Below are positions 22,166 to 33,091 of a DNA stretch of 64,000 nt, one piece after another (the first letter of the stretch is position 1; the number at the start of each line of letters is the position of its first letter). The DNA lies in NCBI GenBank assembly GCA_002104935.1, contig MCGT01000016.1:310001-374000 (forward strand), in the 5' to 3' direction. Below the pieces are notes generated by a model. It had not been told where the DNA came from, made no database searches, and saw only the letters and a program-made list of their open reading frames with translations. The translations under genes were made by a program, and so were the position numbers. This DNA is from Hesseltinella vesiculosa. Lineage: Eukaryota > Mucoromycota > Mucoromycetes > Mucorales > Cunninghamellaceae.

Positions 22166-22442
22166 AAGTGCCGTAAGTGTCGAAAGCGTAAGTGCCGTAA
22201 GTGTCGAAAGTGTAAGTGCCGTAAGTGTCGAAAGCGTAAGTGCCGTAAGTCGAAAGCGTAAGTGCCGTAAGTGCCGTAAGTGTCGAAAGTGTAAGTGCCG
22301 TAAGTGTCGAAAGTGTAAGTGCCGTAAGTGTCGAAAGCGTAAGTGCCGTAAGTGTCGAAAGCGTAAGTGCCGTAAGTGTCGAAAGTGTCGAAAGCGTAAG
22401 TGCCGTAAGTGCCGTAAGTGTCGTAAGTGTCGTAAGTGTCAT
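22166..22442 (+). repeat. Tandem array of GTAAGTGCC/GTAAGTGTC/GAAAGC units
   Basis: Built mainly from two 9-mers (GTAAGTGCC, GTAAGTGTC) and a 6-mer (GAAAGC or GAAAGT), forming units of about 24 bp. I count 23 copies of GTAAGT, the consensus 5' splice site, on the plus strand. The minus frame reads as low-complexity Tyr/Gly/Thr and is not a gene. The array lies just outside the left arm of TIR element 2. Confidence 0.9.
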
Positions 22443-22478
22443 TACTGTCAAACTTTGGCCAATAAGATTTTGTATTTG

Positions 22479-24502
22479 GAAAATACATTTAAAAAGAGTA
22501 GGCACAAGACAGAATTCACGGGAATTCATGTTACGCAGAGCCAAAAATCACCCAATAAAATCATTCTCCTCTTTTTAGTAATTTCATCTATCCTCACCTC
22601 CCCGGGTTTCTTATCAACCAATGCCCATTTATCCATTTATCCTCACCTCTTCAATTCTTCTTTTGTCATCTGGCTATGAATCGTAAACAAAAAGCCAAAA
22701 AAAAAAAAACAAAAAAAAAAGCGATTTCCCCTTTTCTTTTTTTTATGAACAACTACATTTGCATGGTATACCTTGAGCTACCGTTCCAGGTACGTGGCGT
22801 ATTGTTCGCTCTCCTTGAGCGTCGAACTTCTTCTAAATAGCGATCAATGTCATCAGACGCCAAAGCTTCATCGAATGGAGAGACTTGATCGCTTGGCAGG
22901 TGCTGTCGCATTTGACGAGACAATCTTTCGAAGTATGTGTCCTCGCTACGCTTGCGCTCATTGATCCGATCTTGCTCCTGCTGGATTTGCCTTTGACGTT
23001 CTCTTGATTCACGCATTGAAGTTTCGAGTCTCTCAACTAACTCTTCGTTGCTGGGCTGCCTTGGCTCGACACGTCGGCGCGTTCGTGGAACTGGGCTTGT
23101 CGATTCACCACCATCGTCATCAGTATCATCTATCACAATAACGTTGCTCGCTGGTGAGCTCGGGTGTGGTCGCCTATGTAGTTGAGGAGACTGGTGTAAC
23201 AAGGTGCTAGGAGAGACAGTGATGGAAGAAGGGACGTAAGGCCGACGACGCGGTGGTATGACAAGGACATCATCATCGACGTTTGGAGATCTCAAAGGAA
23301 GGGGCGGCTGGTTGGGAGATGTGCGAGGCGAAACAGAGATTCGATGAGTCGGAGGACTTGGAATGGCTCGGAAGTCGACTGGTGGCGACCTTGGTCGAGA
23401 AACCTCAAGATCTGCGGCTGGATTAACTAAAATATCAAGGTTGCCGATTTCAATGAACATAAATCGAGGGGCACTGTCATGCTGGAAATAAAAAGAAGCG
23501 CTTGAGTTTTTTTTTTTTTTAAGGGTATTTCTTACGGGAATGAGCTTAACATAAGGCGCGGAATGGTTTCTGGTAATGACATATCTTCTAGGAGTTAAGT
23601 GTCCCTGAGAATTTCCTAGATGACGGCTACGGTGCACGAGATGCTTGCACAGAAGGAAGCGGCTATGTATAAAGTAAGGGCAGCCGCATACCCAGCTAGC
23701 AGGGTCCGTTTGGTAAAGGGCATATCGATTGTTTTGCACCGGCCTTGACATCAAGTCCTTCCATTCATTTCGAAATTGGCCCTCCCATTCTGGAAGTACT
23801 TGGCGTGTAGCAATCTTCTGATTGAATGGGAAGGTGCATGTTGACAGGTAGAGTTCTGTTTTCGCTGAATTGGGAGTAAAAATCAGAAAAGTCGTCCCAG
23901 TCAAGCATAGCTTCAGGAGGAGGAGTACGCTGATCGGTAGCCTTGTTTCGACAGCGGATGCAAGTACGATACCAGCACCTACGGCCTTCAAACTCGATCA
24001 AGGCTCGCTTACTTTTGCAATCAGAACAATGAGCAAGTGGTGCTGCTGCAGAGGTTGACTGAATCAAGCGTGGATGAGGTTCAGTTAGAGGAAAGTTGTT
24101 GTTTCCATCTGTATTTTCATGTCGAATGAATCTTTCAATTGTAGAGTTAACTAAGCGTCCAATGTTGCGAGAAGTCATTTAAAGAACTGCTTGTTTAAAA
24201 TTATTGGGAAGAAAAAAGAGTAAACGATTCAGCTAGTTTGAAAGTATTGGGAAGAAAAAAAGTAAACGATTCAGCTTGTTTCAAAAAAAAAGTAAAAGAT
24301 TCAAAGCCAGATGACAAAAGAAGAATTGAAGAGGTGAGGATAAATGGATAAATGGGCATTGGTTGATAAGAAACCCGGGGAGGTGAGGATAGATGAAATT
24401 ACTAAAAAGAGGAGAATGATTTTATTGGGTGATTTTTGGCTCTGCGTAACATGAATTCCCGTGTATTCTGTCTTGTGCCTACTCTTTTTAATACATTTTC
24501 CG
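22479..24502. mobile_element. TIR element 2 (about 2 kb) carrying a SWIM zinc-finger gene
   Basis: The left arm (22479-22683) and right arm (24298-24502) are inverted copies of about 205 bp: outer ends share GAAAATACATTT-type sequence, then GAGTAGGCACAAGACAGAAT, TTACGCAGAGCCAAAAATCA and, at the inner ends, GCCAGATGACAAAAGAA. Only a few substitutions and small indels separate them, so insertion is fairly recent. The single gene inside lacks a transposase core, so the element is non-autonomous. No target-site duplication was visible at the ends I chose. Confidence 0.85.
22753..24178 (-). CDS. Zinc-ribbon plus SWIM zinc-finger protein of TIR element 2, internally broken
   Basis: The ATG at 24178 opens MTSRNIGRLVNSTIERF, then SDCKSKRALIEFEGRRC and WYRTCIRCRN (four-cysteine ribbon) and MLDWDDFSDFYSQF. 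Near 23850 this frame gives way to a second overlapping frame with RQVLPEWEGQFRNEWKDLM, then SWVCGCPYFIHSRF and LLCKHLVHRSRHLGN: a SWIM finger (CxC...CxH). One in-phase intron (23535-23482) follows, then a long Pro/Arg-rich region and an acidic/basic coiled coil to QM and stop. In MULE elements SWIM lies just after the catalytic domain, so the frame switch looks like the scar of a deleted transposase core. Whether any product is made is unclear. Confidence 0.7.
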
Positions 24503-24821
24503 CATCCTACTTTTCAATCCATTTCGCACGTCTTTGCGCTGCCTTGACAACCGAAAGACCTTCGTCTTTCCAGACAGCGATGAACTGGTCAACTGTCTGT
24601 GGGCTGTACTTAGTGCACGTCAACATGCTCTTCAGAACCTTCCAGCTTTGGCTTGTACAATTCGCTCATAAATGTAGTCTCGATTTAGTTCTCATCTTTA
24701 ACCTCGGCATCAGTAAAATAACCATCCTCCTGATATGTTTCCCGGCGATAGAGTGTCTTGAGAGCCACATCTCCCATATCCCCTTCGTATTCTAGGCCGT
24801 AACGTACGTAGTCGCCAGAAG
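24503..24821. other. Degenerate coding-like sequence beside TIR element 2
   Basis: On the minus strand, short pieces look protein-like (YSPQTVDQFIAVWKDEGL, VVKAAQRRAKWIEK; DYVRYGLEYEGDMGDVALK) but lie in different frames with stops between. This may be an old gene or gene copy disrupted around the insertion. No family recognised. Confidence 0.35.
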
Positions 24822-26900
24822 GGATCAAGAGAAAAAAAGTTTGCCAGAATGGCGACCGTAAAGAACAATGAGAAACGAGGGAGTCAAACCATTTGAATGT
24901 TTTCCCCTGCAAGCACGTCAAATCGTTTGATTCCTTGTCAATACATCTTTTTAGCTTAGCTTGTGTACATTTGGATAAACAGTAAAACTGAGGATAGCAC
25001 GGCTTACAATATCGCCGATGGGCATCGGTAATCACCATTTTTTTTTTCATTTTTTGTTGCGAATCTTTTGCAGAATTGAGGCACTCTTCCCTTGCTTGTT
25101 GCCTGCATGCTACATCTGCAGAGCACGCTTGTTTTTTTTTTTTAATTGCTCATGGGAACCGACATGAAAGCACACTTCAGAACCTTGTTGGCGTCAACAT
25201 GTGTTACCAGTGGCTATAAACGGCAACTTTTTGCTTCTATTTTTTCATAAAGAAGGTTGTCAAGTCAATTTTAATGTTCATTGAAATGGGGGGGGGAAGG
25301 AGAGGACGAGGTGGAGTAGTGTATGACAGTTTGTACAAAAAAAAAAAAAAAACCACACGTTGCAAAAGACACAGCCATTCAGATTTGAACCTTTTCGGGG
25401 GCCGAGTCTGGTTGCCTGCTTTGGCTGTTTTCTGTTAACACGCTGCCTACTTGTATGGTGTCATCGGAGGCAGGATCGACGTGGCCTCCCTTTTCAAGAT
25501 CCTTTTCCGAGTCGGAACTGGCTTTGGACTTCATGCCATCGAGTTTATCATCAAATTCTCGCTCGAGATTCTTGTAACCAAACCACTTGTAAATCAGGGC
25601 CGAGATCACCCAGGTCAAAATGAAGGCGCCGACGATCACAATACCGATCCATTCAAAGCTATCGGCCAAGGTGTACCAGAATTGCCACCAGCCATTGTCT
25701 AATTCCAGTTGCTCCCCTATCAGCGCAAAGAGCTCGATCAGGGCAACGGCAACGGCGACTGTGATGCTGATCATGGTGATGGTCATGTTGTAATAGAGCT
25801 TGCGCACTGGATTGACGTAAGCCCAGGTGTAGGTGAACAACATCAAAATTCCGTCTAAGGAATCTATCAGGGCCATGCCTAATTTAAAAAGGAGTTATTT
25901 TTCGCGTGTACATGAGTGTCACTCCCTTACCAGAGGTAAAGAGCAAAGGTAGCAAGATGATCAGCCACATGTTCATGCCCTTTGCGCCTTGCACAGCAGT
26001 GATGCCCAAAAGGATGATTTCAGTGGAGGTATCGAACCCCAGGCCAAAGAGGAGACCAAGTGGATACATTTTCCAAGAGGCATTGACAAATTTGAACACC
26101 GGATAGAAGAATCTCCCTAGGATACCGCCGCGGGTGGCAAGGAAGTCTTCAATGTCCAGTTCAGAGTAGACGCCTTCCTTCTTGAGGCGACGCAACGTCC
26201 GTACCACTCCCACCAGGACAATGATGTTCAAAACCGCAATCAAGGTCAAAAACGCGATGGAAACGGATGTCCCGATGATGCCGCCAATCTTTGAGAAATC
26301 ATCAATGCCGCCGGCCACAGCGTTGGCTGTGGCTGCCACAATCACCGACATAACAAAGACAATGGTGGAATGGCCCAACGAGAAGAACAAGCCGACGCAC
26401 ACCGGGTGCTGGTTGTTGTTCAACAGCTTTCTAGTTACATTATCAATGGCTGAAATATGATCTTTGAAAAAAGCGTGAGCGCAGCTGTCAACAATAGTCG
26501 TTCTTCCTTACCAGCATCAACAGCATGTCGCAGACCTAGAGTGTAAGCCAAAGCACCGGTACCCACCATCGATGGATAGGGACGGTAGACAATGATGGCC
26601 ACGACCCACACCAAGACATTTACAATGGCAAGACACGCCAGTAGGAGCAAGACTTTCGGTCGAATCTTACGTGGGTCTGGGCCAAAGAAGATCTTGTAAA
26701 TAAAAGAGTGTTCGGACAGATGCTTTAAAGCCAATGGCTGTAAACGATGGTATAAGTTGGACATGTCGAATACAATGGTATGCTGGAGAAAGGATCAAGG
26801 TCAATGCAAGGATATATTATTGTGGGAGAGTGAAAAAAGAAAAAGTCGAGGGAGCGAAAAAAAATAAGAGAGCTGACGAAAAAGACTATCAGCTGCCTGC
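24822..26900. repeat. Direct duplication unit B (functional transporter copy)
   Basis: Partner of 19229-21180; same orientation, homologous across gene and both flanks. The 3.6 kb between the units holds TIR element 2, the GTAAGT array and a nuclease-like fragment. Confidence 0.85.
25379..26764 (-). CDS. NiCoT-family nickel/cobalt transporter (intact copy)
   Basis: Membrane permease for Ni2+ or Co2+; in fungi this family supplies nickel, for example to urease. Exons 26764-26512, 26461-25931 and 25878-25379 join in phase to 427 aa. The signature is RHAVDADH in the second membrane helix (HX4DH), split by intron 1 between Ala and Asp. Other family features are SLGHSTIVFV, LGLLFGLGFDTSTEI and multiple TM helices (VLLLLACLAIVNVLVWVV; MWLIILLPLLFTSGMALID). 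The C-tail is hydrophilic and acidic. Start chosen at MSNLYHRLQPL, the first ATG of the open first exon. Ni2+ against Co2+ preference cannot be told from sequence. Confidence 0.93.
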
Positions 26901-26969
26901 TCCGCTTTTGTTTTCTATCTTGCCCGGACTCACCGCTTCTTTGATTTCTATTGAAAAGCTTCACCATCC

Positions 26970-28900
26970 ACCCGACCCATTGCCTTTTTTATGATTCTGT
27001 AACAGATCTGCTGTTTGAAACGTTTAGGAAAAACAAATGATATCAAGACACGAAGGACATCGGTCAAGGGGTAAATAACGAAAAGGCTTTCGTGTGTCAG
27101 TTCTTTCATAAGTGGTACAAATCAGTCAGTTCATGACGCAGAAAATGAATCTCTGGATTTATTTTTTTTTTCAGAATGATGAACAGCAGCCATCCATTGA
27201 CGAACACCTAAAGATTTCCTCATTTGGGATGCAACCGAAAAAAAACCCTCAAGCATGCCCCGTGACAATGACACCCTGTTCTTTTCTCTGGAGGCTATTT
27301 TAAAAAAAAAAACAAGTGGACGACCCAGGACAACGGTAAACCAGCATTGAAGCAGCATTGGTAACAGCTTTGATGTGGTTTTCAATGGCGACATCTCCAA
27401 AAAAGGAAACGTCGCAGAAACAACAAATAAAAAATGCCCCAGCAAGGTCCCCCATCCCTGGTATCGCCGATTTGCACGCTTTAATCTTAAAAAAAAATTA
27501 AAAGGACATAGGACTAGAACCTCTGATTCTCGGTTTCCGTCAGGAGATGGTTTATCGGCCATGGTTCGCGCGGATCGCATCGTCTCGATGGACGGAGTGC
27601 AAATGTTTCACCAGCTGGCTCAACTGTTGAACAATTGAAAACCGTTGCTGTTTGGTACAGCGCAGGCCGATGGTTCCAAAACTGCAGAACAGGGACCATG
27701 GTCATATTAAATCCTATTTTCTGGTCATCCAAAACAAGAGCATGTCCAGTCATATCCTTTATGATTTAAAATTGTGGCAATGGTATGTCATTTTTTTTTA
27801 AAATAATAGGAGGCAGGTTAGGTCAGTGCTTCCACCTCTTTCTCAGTGCAGAGCCTTGGGCCTTTAGGTTTAAAAAAAAAGCACAGACAACTCCTTCCGT
27901 TTCCTATTTTGTGGCGATGGTTTTGCTTTTGGGTTTGAATCACAAAAAAAGTGCTTTAGACTTGGGAAATTTTTTGATCCTCAGGTCGCGTGGGAACCAT
28001 CAAAGAAATTCTCTCACACTCACTGTCAAAATTTAAGATGGGGGGGTGGCAAAATGACAATAAATAAGGAGTAACAAAAACAAATACCAAGAATACCAGG
28101 CTTGGGGAAAGAAATCGTCAAGAAAGCAAGTAGCTTGTATGGTTTTCTTCACCAATCATGAACAAAGCTTGCAGATCTGTGCTTTTGGTTCGTTGTGTAA
28201 CATAACGGAGTGTTAATACACCCTACAGGTGAAGTTCATGCATTTCAGGTTTTGACAAATCAATTTGTTTTTGATCATACCGTAATAGGGCACATCACCA
28301 GTACACCACGCCATCCTTTGTGCTAAGCTAGCAATTTGTGCAACCTTTTCTTTCTCAAAGTAAGAACCCTCCTACTTGAGCCATGCTATCGGGATTGGAA
28401 CACCTCAGCGTCGGTCTTTTATTTTCGAGGTCTCCGGTAAAAAAGTGATCACTGCTGAAAGATATTCAGGGTGGACGTTTTACTTGACCACACTTGTTCG
28501 CTACAAAGATCAAAGAGGTTGTACATGGCTTGCTTTCATATTTTACTTTCTTGAATATTTCTTTATATGGCACTCGGTGGGAAAGAAGAGCAAAAATATA
28601 GCAAATTTGGTAAAATGGGGGGGGGCAAAAAAAAAAAACGAGCGGCAAAAAAAAAGACAATTGAGGGGGTCATGGGGCCTTATTGTTTCCAGATGTCACT
28701 CAAAACTCACAGGAACTTTGTCAAAAACTCTTTTCTGAACGTTTGTGTCCACCTGCTTCTCATTGGATGGACCTCGGAAAAAGACTTTGTTTGACAAGTG
28801 CCTTCAGCTGTGTGTGAGCATTCGTTTTCCACATTTATAAAAATGACCACTCTTTTTCATTCTTTCACTCCTTTCTTTTCCCTCGTTTTTTTGTTCATTT
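26970..28900. other. Intergenic, no gene seen
   Basis: About 1.9 kb of low-GC sequence with many poly-A/T runs. Open frames are short, overlap each other and show no motif, intron structure or recognised family. Confidence 0.5.
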
Positions 28901-28917
28901 TTTTTTTTCATCTGACG

Positions 28918-29870
28918 ATGCAAGTCTCTGAACCGATGTTTGTCCTTGCTCCACCTCTAGGCACATTTGATCACTCTACTCAACTATACTCAAATACATT
29001 GTCAGATCACGACAGCTCTCTTTTACTTGACAAACGCATGTCCTCATCTACTATGTTCATGAGAAAGTAAAGGGTTTCCACCTAACCTGTTGTCTTCATC
29101 TTATTTTTGCTCATCCTTTTTTTTTTAAAAAAAAAAAAAAATCGTAGAGCCCCACAAACCAAAGCTGAACGACGGGCAGAACACAATGCCATTGAAAGAG
29201 CCCGAAGGGAGACCTTGAATGGAAAATTCCAGAAGTTGGCTGAGGCCCTTCCAAACCTTCAGAATTACCGTCGACCCTCCAAAGGTCAGATTGTGGAAAA
29301 GGCTCTGGACTGGGTCCGTCAAAGCATACATCGCGAAGACAAGTACCACTATCAACTCCTTCAATTGCAGCGTGAAAACAAACGCTTGCTCATGCAACTC
29401 AACCTTCAACAGCAGCAACACACCCTCTCCCAGCCAATATCTTCGCAGTCATCCGATGGCCATCCCACACCTCCTCCTGGACCATTGCCTTCGGCTCCCA
29501 GTGCCTCCCTGCCCACGCCCATGTTACTAAATTCAAGTTCTTACTCGCCCATGGCTCCTTCACCTTATTCCCTTGGTTCTGGATCTCGTCGTGGCTCATG
29601 CTTTGAAGAAGACGATATTATTGATTATCCCTGTAAGATATTTTTAGTGGAAGGTAGAAGCAGGATGCCTTACCCATTTTTTTAGTTCCTATCTTACCGA
29701 TGACAGCTCCAAGCTCCATTGCCACAGAAGGAATGTATGCCCCCCAAGATATGTACCTGCACACCAGCCATTTAGCTAGTCGATCTATGCAATGGCAAGA
29801 AATGAAGCCTGAGCCCACCATGATCCATCCCACTGAGATCCATCCCACCGAGATTCCTCCCTCCATGTAA
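28918..29870 (+). CDS. bHLH transcription factor, 3 exons
   Basis: Exons 28918-29066, 29148-29632 and 29686-29870 join in phase (818 nt plus split codons; 272 aa). The basic helix-loop-helix domain runs from KAERRAEHNAIERARRETLN through KFQKLAEALPNLQNYRRPSK to IVEKALDWVR. The basic region has the H..E..R pattern (EHNAIERARR) expected for E-box (CANNTG, probably CACGTG) binding. A leucine-containing coiled coil follows (YHYQLLQLQRENKRLLMQLN), so it is bHLH with a zipper-like extension. The C-terminus is Ser/Pro-rich with repeats (IHPTEIHPTEIPPS). Start at MQVSEPMFVL is preferred over an upstream ATG at 28843 that would add only hydrophobic low-complexity sequence. Target genes unknown. Confidence 0.9.
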
Positions 29871-29874
29871 CTTT

Positions 29875-30902
29875 TTTTTTTTTTTTTTTTTACCTCTACC
29901 GCATAAAGATATAGTTTTGTAGTATCTAGTTCACCCAAATTCCCCATGAAAAAAGAAACTAAATGGCGTGACTCCCACGCAAATCCCCCCAAGCCAACCA
30001 AAAAGAGGACGCGGAGGAAATTTGGGAGGATAAGACCACTCAACAAAGGCAAGATCCAAACACTGCAGAAATGACCGATGGAAACTTCAAAAAAGGGAAT
30101 TCAAAAGTGGAGAACCTTTGCTCCATCGGCCGGGGGTTAAGCAAGGAAATGAAACCTGAAACACGCCCAATGATCAAAAATTCCAGTAAAAAAAAAATAC
30201 TTGATCTTTTCATTATTTACCCTCACGTTCCTGTTATGTTTTAGGAAAATAGGAACGATCATCAACAAAATGAAAATAAACAAATAAACAACGAACCACA
30301 TGAACTCTGACAAGCTGGTATTTTTACGCATGCCGCCAAGGAATGGCTCGTTTTTTTTTTTTTTTTTTTTTACAGCAGAATGCCGCGGAGATGGGACCAG
30401 CATCAGGTTCGTGTCACCATTTATTTTCAGCACGAAGTTCAGTTTAGGTTGGTTTACCATCATGTTCATGTGACTTGGTCGATCAATCGCTGCCTCTCGA
30501 TCTCAAAGCACCAGAAACATTTACCAATATCCATATGCTACGGGAGAAGGTGTCAATCAGCTCCCTCCTGATGAACATCGGTCCAAAAACAGAACCAATG
30601 AATGAAAACTTTTGCCAGCACCGTAAAATAATGGGTCGATGTTGATGAGTCAGCAGGCATTTTTGGCATGCTTTCCTTTTTTATTCAACAAAAAATACCA
30701 GCATCAAGGCTATTTGGGTAAGCAGCCTCCATTGATAAGGATTTTTTGAAAAATGATAAAAAAAAAAAAAAAAAAAAAAAAAGGCAGCTTTGTGAGATGC
30801 GATAATGACGGCTTAACCATGATGAGCATGCAAAGCACGTTCCTCACCGACTCTCTGGGATAGGCAAAAGCACCAATCAACAATTGGAAAATAAAAAATA
30901 CC

Positions 30903-30933
<31 letters not shown>

Positions 30934-32011
30934 ATTGGACGAAACAAGCTCCATGGTTTTTCTCTCATCACAAAAATAAGCTAGAAAATCGGTGGAGACT
31001 CTTTTTTTTGGCGGATCAGAAATGGCCAAGGTGTACTGTATCCTCAGGGAATCCGGAAAATCAAAACCCCGTCGTAGATCGGGCTCAAGCGAATGGATCC
31101 AAGTCCGATTTTGTGTGGTGACTGACAATGGCATGCACTAGCAATGGTGAAAAAACCACATCGATTGAACAAAGTTGCCCAGCCAAAGTTTGACGAACTG
31201 TGATTTCCAACCTCCGACCTCCCAGCTAAAAAAACACCAGCAAAAACGAGAAAAACGACAAATCAGCGCTTTTTTTCCAGTGAGTCTGGCGATCAGCTTC
31301 AAACTAGGCAGGTCGAAGGTAGATGATCATAGATGGCGAGGGCTCACCTTGGTCAAACTCCTGGCCTTGAAGCAAGGCACTGTGACTCAGGCTGGGACCT
31401 GCGAGCATTCCATTTTAAATCTTGCCTGATTGACATGATATTTGGCATAGTCATAGTCAATGATGAGCAATGGGTATGGCAGCATTTTTGCAGTGGTTTC
31501 GATACTTGTGTTGAAAATAACTGATAACCACTCACTTTCCATGGACTCTCGCTCTGACGGTGGGATGGGAGATCACTCAATGCTGAAGCTGCTTACCTAC
31601 AATTGGGGTAAAACTACAGTACAAAGGGAAAAACGGAGACGTCTCCTTTTTATCTTCTTCACCTCTTCCGGGTGTCATGGATATAATTTTCGAGACCCCT
31701 TCTTCGCTGTTACAAACGCTATTTGGTCGCTTCAGCAGAAATTGAACACACATTTATAGTCGTTGACGTAGAAAGACTGTCGACAAGCAAAACGCAATCG
31801 ATGATGCAGGAACGAACCCCTTGTGGTATATCTAGGCTACCATCTATTTATTGACACTGCAAAAGTGAGCACTGCAAGAGAAAAATGCGGGGACGGAACA
31901 ACTCAAGCTCAGCAGTGGCTTGCCATTTCGTCCAGCCAATTTTTTTGTTTGTTTTCTTTTTTTTTTTTTTGGCTGGTTTCTTTGCTTCTTCTGCCTTTAC
32001 TCTCATCGATT
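29875..32011. other. Intergenic with a dispersed repeat copy, no gene seen
   Basis: Long A/T homopolymers (for example near 29870, 30350, 30760 and 30920). The segment 31150-31330 matches the dispersed repeat (GTTGCCCAGCCAAAGTTTG, then CAACCTCCGACCTCCCAGCT, AAATCAGCGC, a truncated right half). No supported gene. Confidence 0.55.
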
Positions 32012-32668
32012 ATGTTGAACTTGTATAAAAGCCGATTGTGGCAATCATCAAAAGCAGCAGGCTCATTATTAACGCAATCATGGACGGCACAGCCTCAACA
32101 GCAAACGATGCGCACCGGCGTGCTGGCCATGTTACAGCAAACTCGGCTCGCCTCCAACTTTTCTCCACGACGCACCAAATACCGTAAAGCACACAAAGGC
32201 AAAATCCCCTTGCCCATTGGTGGTTCGACCAAGGGCACGACGGTTGAGTTTGGTGACTACGGCTTGCGATTGAAGGAAGGTGCACGTCTGACGTCTCGCC
32301 AATTGACCGCTGTCCACCACACGCTTCGCCGTAAAATCAAGACCGTCAAGGGCTCTCGCATGTGGATGCGTGTGTTCCCCGATGTGCCTGTTACCAGCAA
32401 GGGTAACGAAGTGCGTATGGGTAAAGGTAAAGGTACTTTTGATTACTGGGCTTGCCGTGTGCCCATCAACCGTATCATCTTTGAAATCGGTGGTATGCGC
32501 AAGGAAATCGCCAAGGAAGCCTTCCGTTTGGTGAGCAACAAGCTGCCTGTCAAGACTGAAATGGTTGAACGTGGCACCAAGCCCATCGTTGGTGCTGGCT
32601 ACGTCGCCCCTGCCAAACCCACCGCAACTACCCCCGCTCAACCTTCTCCCTCCACTCCTGCTCAATAA
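32012..32668 (+). CDS. MRPL16: Mitochondrial large-subunit ribosomal protein uL16m
   Basis: Intronless, 218 aa. It binds the peptidyl-transferase region of the mitochondrial large subunit. The core is typical of uL16: RRTKYRKAHKGKI, FGDYGLRLKEGARLTSRQL, RRKIKTVKGSRMWMRVFPDV, VTSKGNEVRMGKGKGTFDYW and IIFEIGGMRKEIAKEAFRL. The N-terminus (MLNLYKSRLWQSSKAAGSLL) is basic and Ser-rich, fitting a mitochondrial presequence, which supports the ATG at 32012; the open frame extends upstream only in T-rich sequence. The C-terminus has an unusual Pro/Thr/Ala tail (PAKPTATTPAQ). Organellar location is inferred from the presequence and fungal homologues. Confidence 0.95.
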   Translation: MLNLYKSRLWQSSKAAGSLLTQSWTAQPQQQTMRTGVLAMLQQTRLASNFSPRRTKYRKAHKGKIPLPIGGSTKGTTVEFGDYGLRLKEGARLTSRQLTAVHHTLRRKIKTVKGSRMWMRVFPDVPVTSKGNEVRMGKGKGTFDYWACRVPINRIIFEIGGMRKEIAKEAFRLVSNKLPVKTEMVERGTKPIVGAGYVAPAKPTATTPAQPSPSTPAQ

Positions 32669-33091
32669 CCACCTCTTCCCCGCCAAAGAACTCCTCGGCA
32701 CAAAACCTTGCATCAACCTTTCTTCTTTAAACACATGCACATACACCTTTTAGACCATCGCTGTCAATATTCCTATTTTTTGCTTGTACAGACTAGACGC
32801 GCCAATAAAAAAAATCTAAATGACAACAATTGTCTAAGGTTAGACAAAAATAGCCTTTTTTTTTTTCTAATTGGCATCAAAATGTGAGATGAGCGGAGAC
32901 CTTTTTTTCTTTCTTTCTTTCTTTTGCTTGTCCGCTTCTTTTTCATCATCTTTCTTTTCCACTCCATTCCGAACTCTTCATTTGCATCAAGGCAAGCTAA
33001 AATGATTAGTAAAAAAAAAAAAAACAAAAAAACAAAAAACAAAATGAAATGGGATACCGCGCGGAAAGCGTTGACTAACAAGATAGAATAG

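Noticed and set aside
22166..22442. Possible CRISPR-like array
   Set aside because: There are no unique spacers; the whole stretch is one continuous tandem repeat, and the genome is eukaryotic.
22030..22488. Minus-strand ORFs of repeated Tyr-Gly-Thr and Leu-Thr-Ala units
   Set aside because: They are translations of the tandem GTAAGT array; unit length is a multiple of three, so frames stay open by chance.
22479..24502. Target-site duplication at the ends of TIR element 2
   Set aside because: Flanking bases at the ends I can define do not match; the exact termini are not certain enough to claim one.
27131..27580. 149-aa minus-strand ORF
   Set aside because: Hydrophobic and poly-Phe patches from T runs, no recognised motif, no supporting intron structure.
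32132..32746. 204-aa ORF opposite the uL16m gene
   Set aside because: Antisense shadow of a GC-richer coding exon; no motif, and the plus-strand product is certain.
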